From: SZAS-79 sp964599095
GTDB lineage: Bacteria; Pseudomonadota; Gammaproteobacteria; Burkholderiales; SG8-39
Assembly: GCA_964599095.1 (NCBI GenBank)
Contig: CAZREB010000001.1
Span: forward strand, 186,001-250,000
Length of the DNA: 64,000 nt
Reading direction: 5' to 3'
A program made the position numbers and the translations under genes. The notes below the pieces were generated by a model. That model had not been told where the DNA came from. It made no database searches and worked only from the letters and a program-made list of their open reading frames with translations. This document shows, in pieces, positions 54,241 through 63,288 of the stretch. Position 1 is the first letter of the stretch, and every line of letters starts with the position of its first letter.

Positions 54241-55197
54241 ATGCTGAACTACGTCATCAAGCGGTTGCTGCTGATGATTCCCACCCTGCTCGGGGTTGCG
54301 ATCCTCATTTTCCTGCTCCTGCGCGTGGTCCCCGGCGATGTCGTCGAGGCGCGCTACCTCAGCCAGGGCAGCCAGTTCCAGTCGCAGGACCTGATGGACC
54401 AGGAAAGGAAGAAGCTCGGCCTCGACCAGCCGCTGTGGAAGCAGTTCGCCACCTGGATGTGGGGCATCGCGCACCTGGACTTCGGGGTTTCGATGTGGAC
54501 CGGGTCGCCGATCACCGAAGAGATCAAGCTGCGCTTTGCGCTTTCCCTGGAACTCGCGGTGATCGCGACCGTGGTGGCAACGCTGCTTGCGATCCCGCTC
54601 GGCATCCTCGCCGCGATCAGGCAGGACACGTGGATCGATTATGCGGTGCGGGTGTTTTCGATCGCGGGCCTGGCGATGCCCTCGTTCTGGCTTGGCATTG
54701 TGATGATCCTCGGGATGCTGATCGTCTTCAAATGGCTGCCGCCGATGGTGTTCACGCCGCTCTGGGTGAACCCCTGGGACAACCTCGCCCAGCTGATCTG
54801 GCCGGCGCTGGCCGTCGGTTACCGCTACTCGGCCGTGGCAACGCGCATGATGCGCTCGGCCATGCTCGAAGTCCTGCGCGAAGACTACATCCGCACCGCG
54901 CGCGCCAAGGGCCTGTGGCTGAAACTCATCCTCGTGCGCCACGCAATGAAGAATGCGATGCTGCCGGTCATCACCGTGGTCGGGCTGGAGTTCGCATTCC
55001 TGCTGGGCGGCCTGGTGGTCACCGAGCAGGTGTTCAACCTGAACGGCCTGGGGCTGCTGTTCGTCGAGGCCATCTCGCATCGCGACTACACGCTGACCCA
55101 GGCCCTGGTACTGATCGTCGCCGCGGTCTCGATCTTCGTGAATTTCGCCACCGACATCGCCTACGCCTGGCTCGACCCGCGTATCCGCTACCGCTGA
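54241..55197 (+). CDS. ABC transporter permease, DppB-like
   Basis: 318 residues with six membrane helices. First helix VIKRLLLMIPTLLGVAILIF, followed by the DppB hallmark RVVPGDVVEAR; the EAA coupling loop is YIRTARAKGLWLKLILVRHAMKNAM, and EQVFNLNGLGLLFVEAI follows. It forms the channel with the DppC-like permease encoded 18 bp downstream. Start ATG 54241. Confidence 0.92.
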   Translation: MLNYVIKRLLLMIPTLLGVAILIFLLLRVVPGDVVEARYLSQGSQFQSQDLMDQERKKLGLDQPLWKQFATWMWGIAHLDFGVSMWTGSPITEEIKLRFALSLELAVIATVVATLLAIPLGILAAIRQDTWIDYAVRVFSIAGLAMPSFWLGIVMILGMLIVFKWLPPMVFTPLWVNPWDNLAQLIWPALAVGYRYSAVATRMMRSAMLEVLREDYIRTARAKGLWLKLILVRHAMKNAMLPVITVVGLEFAFLLGGLVVTEQVFNLNGLGLLFVEAISHRDYTLTQALVLIVAAVSIFVNFATDIAYAWLDPRIRYR

Positions 55198-55215
55198 CCC
55201 TGCCAGACCGACCCC

Positions 55216-56115
55216 ATGGCCGTTACCGACGAAACCCTTGATTCGCTGCCCGCCCCGAAGCGTGCCCGTCCGCGCTGGCAGGAGGAGACCCTCAAGTTCA
55301 TCCGCAATCGCCCGCTCGGGGCGATCGGCGCCTGCATCATCGTCGTGATGACCGTGGTCGCGCTGGGCGCGCAATGGTTCGCCCCCTATGACGTTCTCGC
55401 CACCGACTACGGCGCGATGCTCGCGGCGCCCAGCAAGGCCCACTGGCTCGGCACCGATGCGTATGGCCGGGACGTGCTGTCGCGGATCATCTTCGGCTCG
55501 CGGACCGCGATGGTGGTCGGCCTGGGGGCGTCGATCCTCGGCGCGACGCTGGGCGCACTGATCGGCGTGGCCAGCGCCTATTTCGGCGGGCGCACCGATC
55601 TCGTCGTGCAGCGGCTGATGGACATCCTGATCTCGTTCCCCCTGATCATCCTCGCATTGGCGGTGGTCGCCATCCTCGGTACCGGCCTGCAGAACGTGAT
55701 CCTGGCGATCGCCATACCGATGATCCCCCGCTGCGCCCGGGTGGTGCGCGCGAGCGCACTGTCGGTTCGTGAAATGCCCTACGTGGATGCGGCACGCGCG
55801 GCCGGTTTCACCGACACCAGGATCGTGCTGCGCCACATGCTGCCGAACGTCATGGCGCCCTACCTCATCATGCTGACCGCATTCCTGGGACAGGCCATCC
55901 TGCTCGAAGCGTCGCTTTCGTTTCTCGGCCTCGGTGTCCAGGAACCGATCGCCGCCTGGGGTCTGATGCTGCGCGGCGCGGCGGTGGAATTCGCCGAGTC
56001 CGCGCCGTGGATGGCGGTCTTTCCGGGCCTTGCGATCAGCCTCGCGGTATTCGGCTTCAACCTGTTCGGCGACTCGCTGCGCGACGCGCTCGATCCGCGC
56101 CTGCGGACGCAGTAA
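55216..56115 (+). CDS. ABC transporter permease, DppC-like
   Basis: 299 residues. A cytosolic N-terminus precedes LGAIGACIIVVMTVVALGAQ; HWLGTDAYGRDVLSRIIFGSR is the DppC signature; the EAA loop is YVDAARAAGFTDTRIVLRHMLPNVMAP, and LSFLGLGVQEPIAAWG lies near the end. Last gene of the operon. The MFS gene converges with its stop 18 bp away. Confidence 0.93.
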   Translation: MAVTDETLDSLPAPKRARPRWQEETLKFIRNRPLGAIGACIIVVMTVVALGAQWFAPYDVLATDYGAMLAAPSKAHWLGTDAYGRDVLSRIIFGSRTAMVVGLGASILGATLGALIGVASAYFGGRTDLVVQRLMDILISFPLIILALAVVAILGTGLQNVILAIAIPMIPRCARVVRASALSVREMPYVDAARAAGFTDTRIVLRHMLPNVMAPYLIMLTAFLGQAILLEASLSFLGLGVQEPIAAWGLMLRGAAVEFAESAPWMAVFPGLAISLAVFGFNLFGDSLRDALDPRLRTQ

Positions 56116-56133
56116 CCGGACTCCCGCCGGCCC

Positions 56134-57348
56134 TCAGGCCGGGGCCGCGGCCAGTCGCAGCTTTTCTTCCCGGATCGGCAGGTTGATCAGGGATGCAAGC
56201 GACGCAAGCACGATGTCCGCGTACCACATCCAGTCGTAGCTGCCGGTCGAGGCGATCGCGATGCCGCCCAACCAGGCGCCGAAGAATCCGCCGATCTGGT
56301 GGCTGAAGAGCGTAAGGCCGAACAGCGTGGCTAGGTAACGCGGGCCAAAGAGCTTGCCCACCAGGCCGGCCGTCGGCGGGACGGTCGAGAGCCACGTGAG
56401 GCCGAGCACGGCCGCGAACAGGTAAAACGTCAGGTCGGTCTTCGGCGCCATCAGGTAGATCGCGATTGCGACGGCGCGCGAGCCGTACATCCAGACCAGG
56501 ATGAACTTCATGCGCCGGACCTGCCCGAGCCAGCCTGCGCCGATGCTGCCGACGATGTTCGCCAGGCCGATGATCGCAAGCGATGCGGCCGAAACCGAAG
56601 CCGGCAACCCGCAGAGCGCCACCTCGCCGGGCAGGTGCGTGACAAGAAAAGAAATGTGGAACCCGCAGGTGAAGAACCCGGCGTGCAGGCACCAGTAGCT
56701 CGGATTCCTGAAGGCGATGCGCGTTTGCTCGCCGAGCGTGATCCCGTTCGTCGGCACAGCCGTCGAGGCCGCGTGGGCCGCCTTGCTCTGGCGCAACGGA
56801 AGCGCGAGCAGGATGGTGGACAGCGTGGCCGCGGCCAGCGTCACCATCGCGCTGACCCAGCCGAAAGCCGAGATCAGGCCCTGCGTGATCGGCGCGAAGA
56901 TGAATTGCCCGAACGACCCGCCGGCATTGATGAACCCCGAGGCGAACGAACGCTTGTCCGCCGGCAGCCGCTGGGCCGCGGCGCCGATCAGGATCGAAAA
57001 GCTGCCTGCGCCGGCGCCCGCCGCGGTGAGGATGCCCATCGAGAAGATCAGGCCGAAGCTCGAATCCATCCATGGCGTGATCCCCATGCCGATCGCGAGC
57101 AGCACGCCGCCGAAAACGATGACCCTGAAGGAGCCGACCCGGTCGGCGAGCATGCCGAACAGCGGCTGGGCAGCGCCCCAGACGAATTGCCCTACGGCCA
57201 GCGCGAAGCTCACCGCGACGATGCCAAGGCCGGTACTGGAGTTCAGCGGCGAGACGAACAGGCCGCTCGACTGCCGCACCCCCATGGTGACCGCGAGGAT
57301 TGCCGCCGATGAGAGCACCAGGGTCCAGAACGTGCGTTGCGGGGTCAT
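56134..57348 (-). CDS. MFS transporter
   Basis: 404 residues, twelve predicted helices. Starts with TFWTLVLSSAAILAVTMGVR; the loop 2-3 motif is present as FGMLADRVGSFRVIVFGGVL (G-x-L-a-D-r-x-G). A long cytosolic middle loop (LRQSKAAHAASTAVPTNGIT) separates the halves, and the second half includes RYLATLFGLTLFSHQIGGFFG. The family resembles oxalate/formate and monocarboxylate carriers (12-TM, 'GSFFGAWLGG' region). Substrate unknown. Convergent with the ABC permease and divergent from the desaturase gene (79 bp). Confidence 0.88.
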   Translation of the reverse strand: MTPQRTFWTLVLSSAAILAVTMGVRQSSGLFVSPLNSSTGLGIVAVSFALAVGQFVWGAAQPLFGMLADRVGSFRVIVFGGVLLAIGMGITPWMDSSFGLIFSMGILTAAGAGAGSFSILIGAAAQRLPADKRSFASGFINAGGSFGQFIFAPITQGLISAFGWVSAMVTLAAATLSTILLALPLRQSKAAHAASTAVPTNGITLGEQTRIAFRNPSYWCLHAGFFTCGFHISFLVTHLPGEVALCGLPASVSAASLAIIGLANIVGSIGAGWLGQVRRMKFILVWMYGSRAVAIAIYLMAPKTDLTFYLFAAVLGLTWLSTVPPTAGLVGKLFGPRYLATLFGLTLFSHQIGGFFGAWLGGIAIASTGSYDWMWYADIVLASLASLINLPIREEKLRLAAAPA

Positions 57349-57427
57349 GTGGGGGCTTCCGGGGTCACGGGCAAAGGCGGATTGTCCCAGATTCCGCGCC
57401 GTGGTCTGGAGGTAGAATTCTCATGCA

Positions 57428-58420
57428 ATGCAAGCCAAAGGCGAAGAGTTCCGCGACGACTACCGCAAGGCGCTGCCACCGGAGGTGGTGCAGCGGCTGG
57501 CGCGGATTTCCACTTGGCGCGCATGGGGGTCGGTGCTGCAGGAGGTGTTGCTGCTGGCCGCGCTGATCGCGATCGCGCTGGCCTTGCGCACGCCGGTCAT
57601 CACCTTCGCCTGCGTGATCCTGATCGGCACACGGCAGCACGCGCTCTTCATCCTTGCCCACGATGCCGCCCACTACCGCCTGTTCGAGCAGCGTTGGCTG
57701 AACGACGCTGTCGGACGCGCGTGCGCGACGGTACAGGGGCTTTCGATGCGCACCTACCGGGTCATCCACCGGCTGCACCACAACAACCTGTATGGCCCGG
57801 CCGACCCGGACACCGCGCTGCACGGCGGCTACCCGCGCGGCCGCGCCTATCTCGCCAAGAAGCTGCTCAAGGACCTGACCGGATTCACGGCGTGGAAGAC
57901 TTACGCGTACTTCTTCGGCGCTCCGGCGATCAATACCGAAACCAACGTGGCGTTGCGGCCGCTGAACGACACTTCCGAGCGGCTGCGCAACGAAGCGCGT
58001 CGCGACCGCGCGGTGGTGATCAGCTTCCATGTTGCGGCGCTGGTCGCTTCGGCCGCGACCGGCTGGCTGTTCGAATACCTGATCCTGTGGGTGCTCCCGC
58101 TGCTCACGGTGGTGCAGGCGATCCTGAGGCTGCGCGCGGTATCGGAGCATGGCGCCACCACGGACTTTTCGTCGCCGCTCACCGCTGCGCGGACGAACCT
58201 CGCGGGCTCGCTGGTCGAGTGGCTGCTCTTCCCGCACCGCGTGAACTACCATATCGAGCATCACCTCTATGCCTCGGTCCCCCACTACAACCTGCCGGAA
58301 CTGCATCGCGAGATGGTGAAGCACGGCGTGCTGGAGGGCGCTGAAGTGCTGCCCTTCACGCAGACCCTGGGCAAAATCTTCGCCGACCGCCGGCCGGCGG
58401 TGTTGTCCCCTACAGTTTGA
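57428..58420 (+). CDS. Membrane fatty acid desaturase family protein
   Basis: 330 residues with the three His boxes of di-iron membrane desaturases: HDAAH (78-82), HRLHH (114-118) and HIEHH (275-279). Four membrane helices are likely (VLLLAALIAIALALRTPVIT, FACVILIGTRQHALFIL, a pair at 200-230). It introduces double bonds or hydroxyls into acyl chains or carotenoid-like lipids; the exact substrate is not clear. Start ATG 57428. Its last 11 bp overlap the end of the convergent GNAT gene. Confidence 0.9.
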   Translation: MQAKGEEFRDDYRKALPPEVVQRLARISTWRAWGSVLQEVLLLAALIAIALALRTPVITFACVILIGTRQHALFILAHDAAHYRLFEQRWLNDAVGRACATVQGLSMRTYRVIHRLHHNNLYGPADPDTALHGGYPRGRAYLAKKLLKDLTGFTAWKTYAYFFGAPAINTETNVALRPLNDTSERLRNEARRDRAVVISFHVAALVASAATGWLFEYLILWVLPLLTVVQAILRLRAVSEHGATTDFSSPLTAARTNLAGSLVEWLLFPHRVNYHIEHHLYASVPHYNLPELHREMVKHGVLEGAEVLPFTQTLGKIFADRRPAVLSPTV

Positions 58421-58931
58421 GGCGCATCGGGCGCATGCCCGAGAACTGGAAGCCTTCGGCCGCATACACCGCATGCGCCTGCTGGTTGTCCTCGTCGGAC
58501 AACAGCGTCAGGCGCAGGCACCCCTCTTCCCTCGCGGCCACGACCGCATGCGCGAGCAGTGCGGCGCCTATCCCGCGCCCGCGGCGCTCGGGCAGCACGA
58601 TCATGTCCTCGAGCCAGGCGGCCTTGCCGCCCTCGGCGGTACTGATCGTGTAGAGCGTGCTCACCATGCCGACGACGCGGCCGGCTTCGCGGGCGACGTA
58701 GACGCGGCCGATGCGCGGATCGCCGAGGATGGTCTCGAGCGCGCGCTTTTGCTTGGCCGCATCGGGCACGAAGTCGGCCTCCTGCGCGAAAAGCACGCCG
58801 AGCAATTCGACCAGTTGCGGCAATTCCTTCTTTTGTGCCGGGCCGATCTCGAGCGCGGGATCGGCGGCGCTCAATGCCGGCTCCCGACCGCCGCTGCAGG
58901 CATCGTTTCGAATCCCGTGGACAAAGCGCAT
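58410..58931 (-). CDS. GNAT family N-acetyltransferase
   Basis: 173 residues from ATG 58931; the true start may be some 25 codons further in. The GNAT core is visible: VYVAREAGRVVGMVSTLY, acceptor strand AAWLEDMIVLPERRGRGIGAALLAHAV with the acetyl-CoA loop RRGRGIG, and the C-terminal NQQAHAVYAAEGFQ. Substrate unknown. It converges with the desaturase gene and overlaps it by 11 bp. It is divergent from methylaspartate ammonia-lyase (126 bp). Confidence 0.87.
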   Translation of the reverse strand: MRFVHGIRNDACSGGREPALSAADPALEIGPAQKKELPQLVELLGVLFAQEADFVPDAAKQKRALETILGDPRIGRVYVAREAGRVVGMVSTLYTISTAEGGKAAWLEDMIVLPERRGRGIGAALLAHAVVAAREEGCLRLTLLSDEDNQQAHAVYAAEGFQFSGMRPMRLKL

Positions 58932-59057
58932 TGACGCCGCCAAGCAGCCGCCCGTACCATGATTTTCACCCGTAGCATGTCCTGCCAGGTCTTCTCGTTC
59001 ACAGGCCGCCAGCTTAACGCCGGGACTGCCGCACCGCAAAACATTCCAGGGAGTCGA

Positions 59058-60296
59058 ATGAAGGTCAAACAGGTGATCTGCGCCGCCGGACGTTCCGGCT
59101 ACATGCATCGCGACCTGATGGCGATCAAGGCCGGGGCCCGCCAGGACGGCATGATTTTCCACGGGCCGACGGTGACGCCGGGATTCAGGAAGATCGTCGA
59201 ACCGGCCACGATCATTTCGGTCATGCTGGTGCTGGAGGACGGCCAGGTCGCGTTCGGCGACTGTGCCGACGTGATCCTTGCGGGCGTTGCCGGGCGCGAC
59301 CCGGTCTTCAACGCCGCGGACTACATGGCGGTCATGGAAGGCCCTGTGGCCGCCGCGCTCACCGGCCGCGACGTCTCGAAATTCAGGGCGAACGCCGACG
59401 AACTCGACAGGATGCAGGTGGGCGGCAGGCGCCTGCACACCGCATTGCGTTACGGGATCACGCAGGCGCTGCTGCATGCCACCGCATTGTCCGGCAAGGA
59501 AACCATGGCCGAGGTGATCGCACGGGAATACGGCAGCACGATCTCGAAGAAACCGATCGGCATCCTCGCCTCCGGCCACAAGGACGACCCGACGCAGCTC
59601 GACCGCATCATCCTCAAGCGCTTCGAGCTCCTGCCCCATGCTTCTTTCACCGTCGTCAAGGACCATGTGGGCTTCAAGGGCGAGATCCTGCACGCCTGGG
59701 TCAAGATGGTCGCGACCCGCATCAAGACCATCGGCGATGCCGACTACCGCCCGCGCATCCATGCCGACCTGTACGGCACGCTGGGCGAGCTGTTCTCGAT
59801 GGATGTCGACAGGATCTCGGACTACATCGGCACACTGCGCGAGGCGGCGGCCCCCTACGACCTGCTGGTCGAATCGCCGATGATCGCGAAGACGCAAGCC
59901 GAGCAGATCGCGAAGTTCGGCGAGCTGCGCGGCCTCCTGAAGAAGAAGGGCATCAAGGTCGGCATCATCGCCGACGAGTGGTGCAACACGCTGGAGGACA
60001 TCGGGCTGTTCGCCGATGCGCAGGCGGCCGACTTCGTGCAGATCAAGACCCCGGACCTCGGCGGCATCAACAACACCATCGAGGCGGTGCTCCATTGCCG
60101 GAAGAAGGGCATGGGCGCCTGCCTGGGCGGCACCGCCAACGAGACCGACCACTCGGCGCGCATCTGCACGCACATCGGCCTCGCGTGCCAGCCCGATTTC
60201 ATGCTGTCCAAGCCCGGTCTCGGCACCGATGAGGCCCTGATGATCCAGACCAACGAGATGGCGCGCACGCTGGCCATCCTCAAGACACGGAGTTGA
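59058..60296 (+). CDS. mal: Methylaspartate ammonia-lyase
   Basis: 412 residues of the enolase superfamily. It converts (2S,3S)-3-methylaspartate to mesaconate and ammonia. Sequence features of the family are clear: QDGMIFHGPTVTPGF, FGDCADV, LLPHASF (H194), IHADLYGT (D237), LVESPM (E272), IADEWCNTLEDI (D306), QIKTPDLGGINN (K330) and GGTANETDHSAR. These positions differ by at most one from those I recall for the Citrobacter enzyme (His194, Asp238, Glu273, Asp307, Lys331), so metal and catalytic residues are intact. ATG 59058 has AGGGAG at 59048-59053. No glutamate mutase gene is seen in the window. It is followed 3 bp later by a binding protein gene, forming an uptake/catabolism operon. Confidence 0.9.
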   Translation: MKVKQVICAAGRSGYMHRDLMAIKAGARQDGMIFHGPTVTPGFRKIVEPATIISVMLVLEDGQVAFGDCADVILAGVAGRDPVFNAADYMAVMEGPVAAALTGRDVSKFRANADELDRMQVGGRRLHTALRYGITQALLHATALSGKETMAEVIAREYGSTISKKPIGILASGHKDDPTQLDRIILKRFELLPHASFTVVKDHVGFKGEILHAWVKMVATRIKTIGDADYRPRIHADLYGTLGELFSMDVDRISDYIGTLREAAAPYDLLVESPMIAKTQAEQIAKFGELRGLLKKKGIKVGIIADEWCNTLEDIGLFADAQAADFVQIKTPDLGGINNTIEAVLHCRKKGMGACLGGTANETDHSARICTHIGLACQPDFMLSKPGLGTDEALMIQTNEMARTLAILKTRS

Positions 60297-60299
60297 ACG

Positions 60300-61892
60300 A
60301 TGCTTGCCAGGAACCTGCTCGGCATTGCCGCCCTTGCGACGCTGGTTGCCGGCACCGCGGCCTTTGCCCAAGGCGCCGCGGAGCAGCCGCGCTACGGCGG
60401 TACTGCGGTCGCGGCACTCGGCTCCGACCCGGGTGCGCTCAATCCGAACATCACCGTCGGTGTGCCGGACGTGTTCGCCGGATGCATCCTGTACGATGGC
60501 CTGGTACGGTTCGCCGAGGGATTCAAGATCGTCCCGTCGCTCGCGAAATCCTGGACGATCTCGCCGGATGCGCTGACTTACACGTTCCAGCTGAACAAGG
60601 CCAGCTGGCACGACGGCAGGCCCCTTACGTCGGAGGATGTCAAGTTCACGCTGCTCGAGGTGAGCTCGAAGTACGGCTCCAAGTTCAGCGCGCCCGGCAG
60701 CGCGATCAAGGAGATCCTCACTCCCGATCCGCAGACGGTCGTGATCAAGCTCTCCAAGCCTTTCGGGCCGTTCCTGTTCTCGCTTGCCTGCGAGCAGAAT
60801 GCGGCGATCCTGCCGGCGCACATCTTCCGCGGGACGGACGTGCTCAAGAACCCGGCCACGCTGACCAAGCCGGTCGGCAGCGGCCCGTTCATGCTCCAGG
60901 ACTGGGTGCGCGGAAGCCAGCTCACCTTCGTGAAGAACCCGAACTACTGGGCCAAGGGGGAACCTTACCTAGATCGCATAGTGGTCAAGATCATGCCGGA
61001 CCCGGGCGCCCGCATCCTCGCCCTGCAGGCCGGGGAGATCGACTACATCGACCAGTACTACTTCCCGATCAGCGCGTTCAAGGTGTTCGAGAAGAACCCG
61101 AAGTTCTCGCTGAAGGAAGTCAACTACCCGAGCGACGACATCATCATCCTCAACACCAGGAAGCCGCCGCTGAACAACATGAAGGTCCGCCAGGCGCTGA
61201 TGATCGCGCTCGATCGCAACTACATCCAGAAGAACGTGTTCCTCGGCACCGGGCAGCCCGGGGCAGGGCCGTTCGACTCGCGCATCGCCTGGTCCTACAA
61301 CCCGGCGGCCAACTACGAGAAACTCTATCCCCACGACAAGGCGAAGGCCGAGGCGCTGCTCGACGAGGCCGGCTTCAGGAAGGGGCCGGACGGCACGCGC
61401 TTCACGTTGCGACTGTCGTTCGACCCGGGCCGTGGCGAGTACACCTCGTGGGCGCAGGCGATCCAGCGATTCTGGCAAGCCGTCGGCATCAAGGTGCTGC
61501 TCGAAGGCGCCGAACGGCCGGTGGTGCTGAAAAAGGTGTATGCCGACTACGACTTCGACGCCACGATGCAGAACTACTCGACCTCGGGCGACCCGGCGCT
61601 CGGGATCGTGCGCACCTTCCATTCGGCCTCGATAAAGCAGGGGACCAATTTCAACAACGCGAGCGGCTATTCGAACCCGCAGCTCGACGAGCTGCTGGAC
61701 AAGGGTCGCGACGCGCCGGACGCGGCGAGCCGCGCGAAGTTCTATTTCCAGGCGCAGGAGATCATCGCACGCGACCTGCCGACGCTGACCGTGCACCAGC
61801 AGGCGCAGATGGGCGCCGCCAGCGAGAACCTGCGCGGCATGTGGCAGGCGGCCGCCTACCAGTGGTGGAACCGGGCCTGGCTGAGGAAATAG
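60300..61892 (+). CDS. ABC transporter substrate-binding protein, family 5 (second system)
   Basis: 530 residues. Signal peptide LLGIAALATLVAGTAAFAQ; then GGTAVAALGSDPGALNPN, LAKSWTISPDALTYTFQLN, ASWHDGRPLTSEDVKFTL and VRQALMIALDRNYIQKNVF of the family 5 fold. It lies between methylaspartate ammonia-lyase and MmgE/PrpD genes, with its own permease two genes downstream, so the ligand may be a compound degraded by these enzymes. It is not a close copy of the binding protein at 52594. Confidence 0.9.
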   Translation: MLARNLLGIAALATLVAGTAAFAQGAAEQPRYGGTAVAALGSDPGALNPNITVGVPDVFAGCILYDGLVRFAEGFKIVPSLAKSWTISPDALTYTFQLNKASWHDGRPLTSEDVKFTLLEVSSKYGSKFSAPGSAIKEILTPDPQTVVIKLSKPFGPFLFSLACEQNAAILPAHIFRGTDVLKNPATLTKPVGSGPFMLQDWVRGSQLTFVKNPNYWAKGEPYLDRIVVKIMPDPGARILALQAGEIDYIDQYYFPISAFKVFEKNPKFSLKEVNYPSDDIIILNTRKPPLNNMKVRQALMIALDRNYIQKNVFLGTGQPGAGPFDSRIAWSYNPAANYEKLYPHDKAKAEALLDEAGFRKGPDGTRFTLRLSFDPGRGEYTSWAQAIQRFWQAVGIKVLLEGAERPVVLKKVYADYDFDATMQNYSTSGDPALGIVRTFHSASIKQGTNFNNASGYSNPQLDELLDKGRDAPDAASRAKFYFQAQEIIARDLPTLTVHQQAQMGAASENLRGMWQAAAYQWWNRAWLRK

Positions 61893-61893
61893 C

Positions 61894-63288
61894 GTGAGCG
61901 CCCCGCGCACGCTTACCGAAACGCTGGCCGACTACTGGTCCGCCGCTCGCTACGAGGACTTGCCGGCGGAGACGGTCAGGCTTGCCAAGCGCTTCCTGAT
62001 CGATACGCTGGCGGCCGGAATCGCCGGCGCGAAGACCGAGGTCGTCGACGCGGCGCTGAAGGCCGCGCAGGTCTCGGTCGAGGCGACGAGCGGCTCGGCG
62101 GCGCTGTGGGGCCGCCCCGAGACGCTGCCGGGGCCGATGGCCGCGATGGTCAACGGCACCGCGGCGCATGCGCTCGAACTCGACGATTTCGGCGGTTGCG
62201 GCCACTCGGGCGCGGTGGTTACGCCCGCGCTGTGCGCGCTGGCCGGCCGTCTCACCTTCAGCGGCAAAGAGGCGATCACGGCGATGCTCGCCGGGTATGA
62301 CCTCGCCGCGCGCACGCTCGAAGGCGCCGGCGGCTATCGGCCGGTCAACGACCTCGGGTGGCATTCCACCGGCATCTGCGGCAGCTTCGGCGCGGCGGCT
62401 GCCAGTGCGAAGCTGATGGGCCTCGATGCCGAGCGCTTTGCCGATGCGCTCGGCATCGCCGGGACTTTCACCGGCGGTATCTGGGCCTTCCTCGCCGACG
62501 GTGCGATGACCAAGCGATTCCATCCCGGCAAGGCGTCCGAGAACGGGCTGTCGGCCGCGCTACTTGCGCAGGCCGGCATGACCGGGCCGCGCAAGGTGCT
62601 CGAAGCCGAGTGGGGTGGGTTCTACTCGACCTACGCACGGGACAAGGCCACGCCCGAAGCCACGCTTCTGGGCCTGGGCAAGGAATTTCGCATCGCGCGC
62701 TCCGGCATGAAGCCTTACGCGTGCTGCCGCGGCCTTCACGCCTGCCAGGACACGTTGTTCGAGCTGATGCCGGAACTCGGGGTCTCCAGCAGCCAGATTG
62801 CCGGCATGGTGGTCCACGGCAACGACCAGTACCGGCTGCAGTTCGACCGCATGGAAGTCACCAACATGCTGGAAGCGCAGTTCAGCATCCAGTACGCGCT
62901 GGCAGTGGGCGCCACCAGCGGCCGCGGCACGCTCGACCAGTTCTCGCCGCTGCGCACCGGCGAGCCGGAAGTGCGGCGGCTGATGGGCGCGACGCAGGTG
63001 CTGGCCGATCGCGTCGTGAAACCCGGCGAATACCCGCCGCTCGAGCTGGTGCTTTCGGACGGGCGGCGCATCGAGCGGCATACGAAATTCGCCAGGGGCG
63101 CGCCGGAACGGCCGCTGACCGACGACGAGCTGCACGTCAAGGTCTCGTCCCTGCTCGTGCCCGCCCTCGGCGCTGCGCGTGCGCGTGAGTTGGCCGACTG
63201 CGTGGCGAACCTCGAATCGGTAAAGGACTTCCGCGACCTCGTCCGGCTGCTGGTGCCGCAAGCGCACGGCATGAACAAGGCGGCCTAG
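61894..63288 (+). CDS. MmgE/PrpD family protein
   Basis: 464 residues from a GTG at 61894, 1 bp after the binding protein stop. MmgE/PrpD hallmarks: AKRFLIDTLAAGIAGAKTEV, MVNGTAAHALELDDFGGCGHSGAVV, AGTFTGGIWAFLADGAMTKRFHPGKASENG and KPYACCRGLHACQD. The family includes 2-methylcitrate dehydratase and cis-aconitate decarboxylase; dehydration, hydration or decarboxylation of a branched C4-C7 acid is expected. Beside an enzyme that forms mesaconate, action on mesaconate or a product of it is an attractive but untested idea. The stop shares a base with the permease start. Confidence 0.88.
   Translation: MSAPRTLTETLADYWSAARYEDLPAETVRLAKRFLIDTLAAGIAGAKTEVVDAALKAAQVSVEATSGSAALWGRPETLPGPMAAMVNGTAAHALELDDFGGCGHSGAVVTPALCALAGRLTFSGKEAITAMLAGYDLAARTLEGAGGYRPVNDLGWHSTGICGSFGAAAASAKLMGLDAERFADALGIAGTFTGGIWAFLADGAMTKRFHPGKASENGLSAALLAQAGMTGPRKVLEAEWGGFYSTYARDKATPEATLLGLGKEFRIARSGMKPYACCRGLHACQDTLFELMPELGVSSSQIAGMVVHGNDQYRLQFDRMEVTNMLEAQFSIQYALAVGATSGRGTLDQFSPLRTGEPEVRRLMGATQVLADRVVKPGEYPPLELVLSDGRRIERHTKFARGAPERPLTDDELHVKVSSLLVPALGAARARELADCVANLESVKDFRDLVRLLVPQAHGMNKAA

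Noticed and set aside
52498..55836. 1112-codon minus-strand frame across the ABC transporter genes
   Set aside because: Low-complexity Asp/His/Arg/Gln composition and no domain; the plus-strand transporter genes explain the region.
58410..60821. 803-codon minus-strand frame extending the GNAT gene upstream
   Set aside because: Only the last roughly 170 codons are GNAT-like; the rest is antisense to methylaspartate ammonia-lyase.
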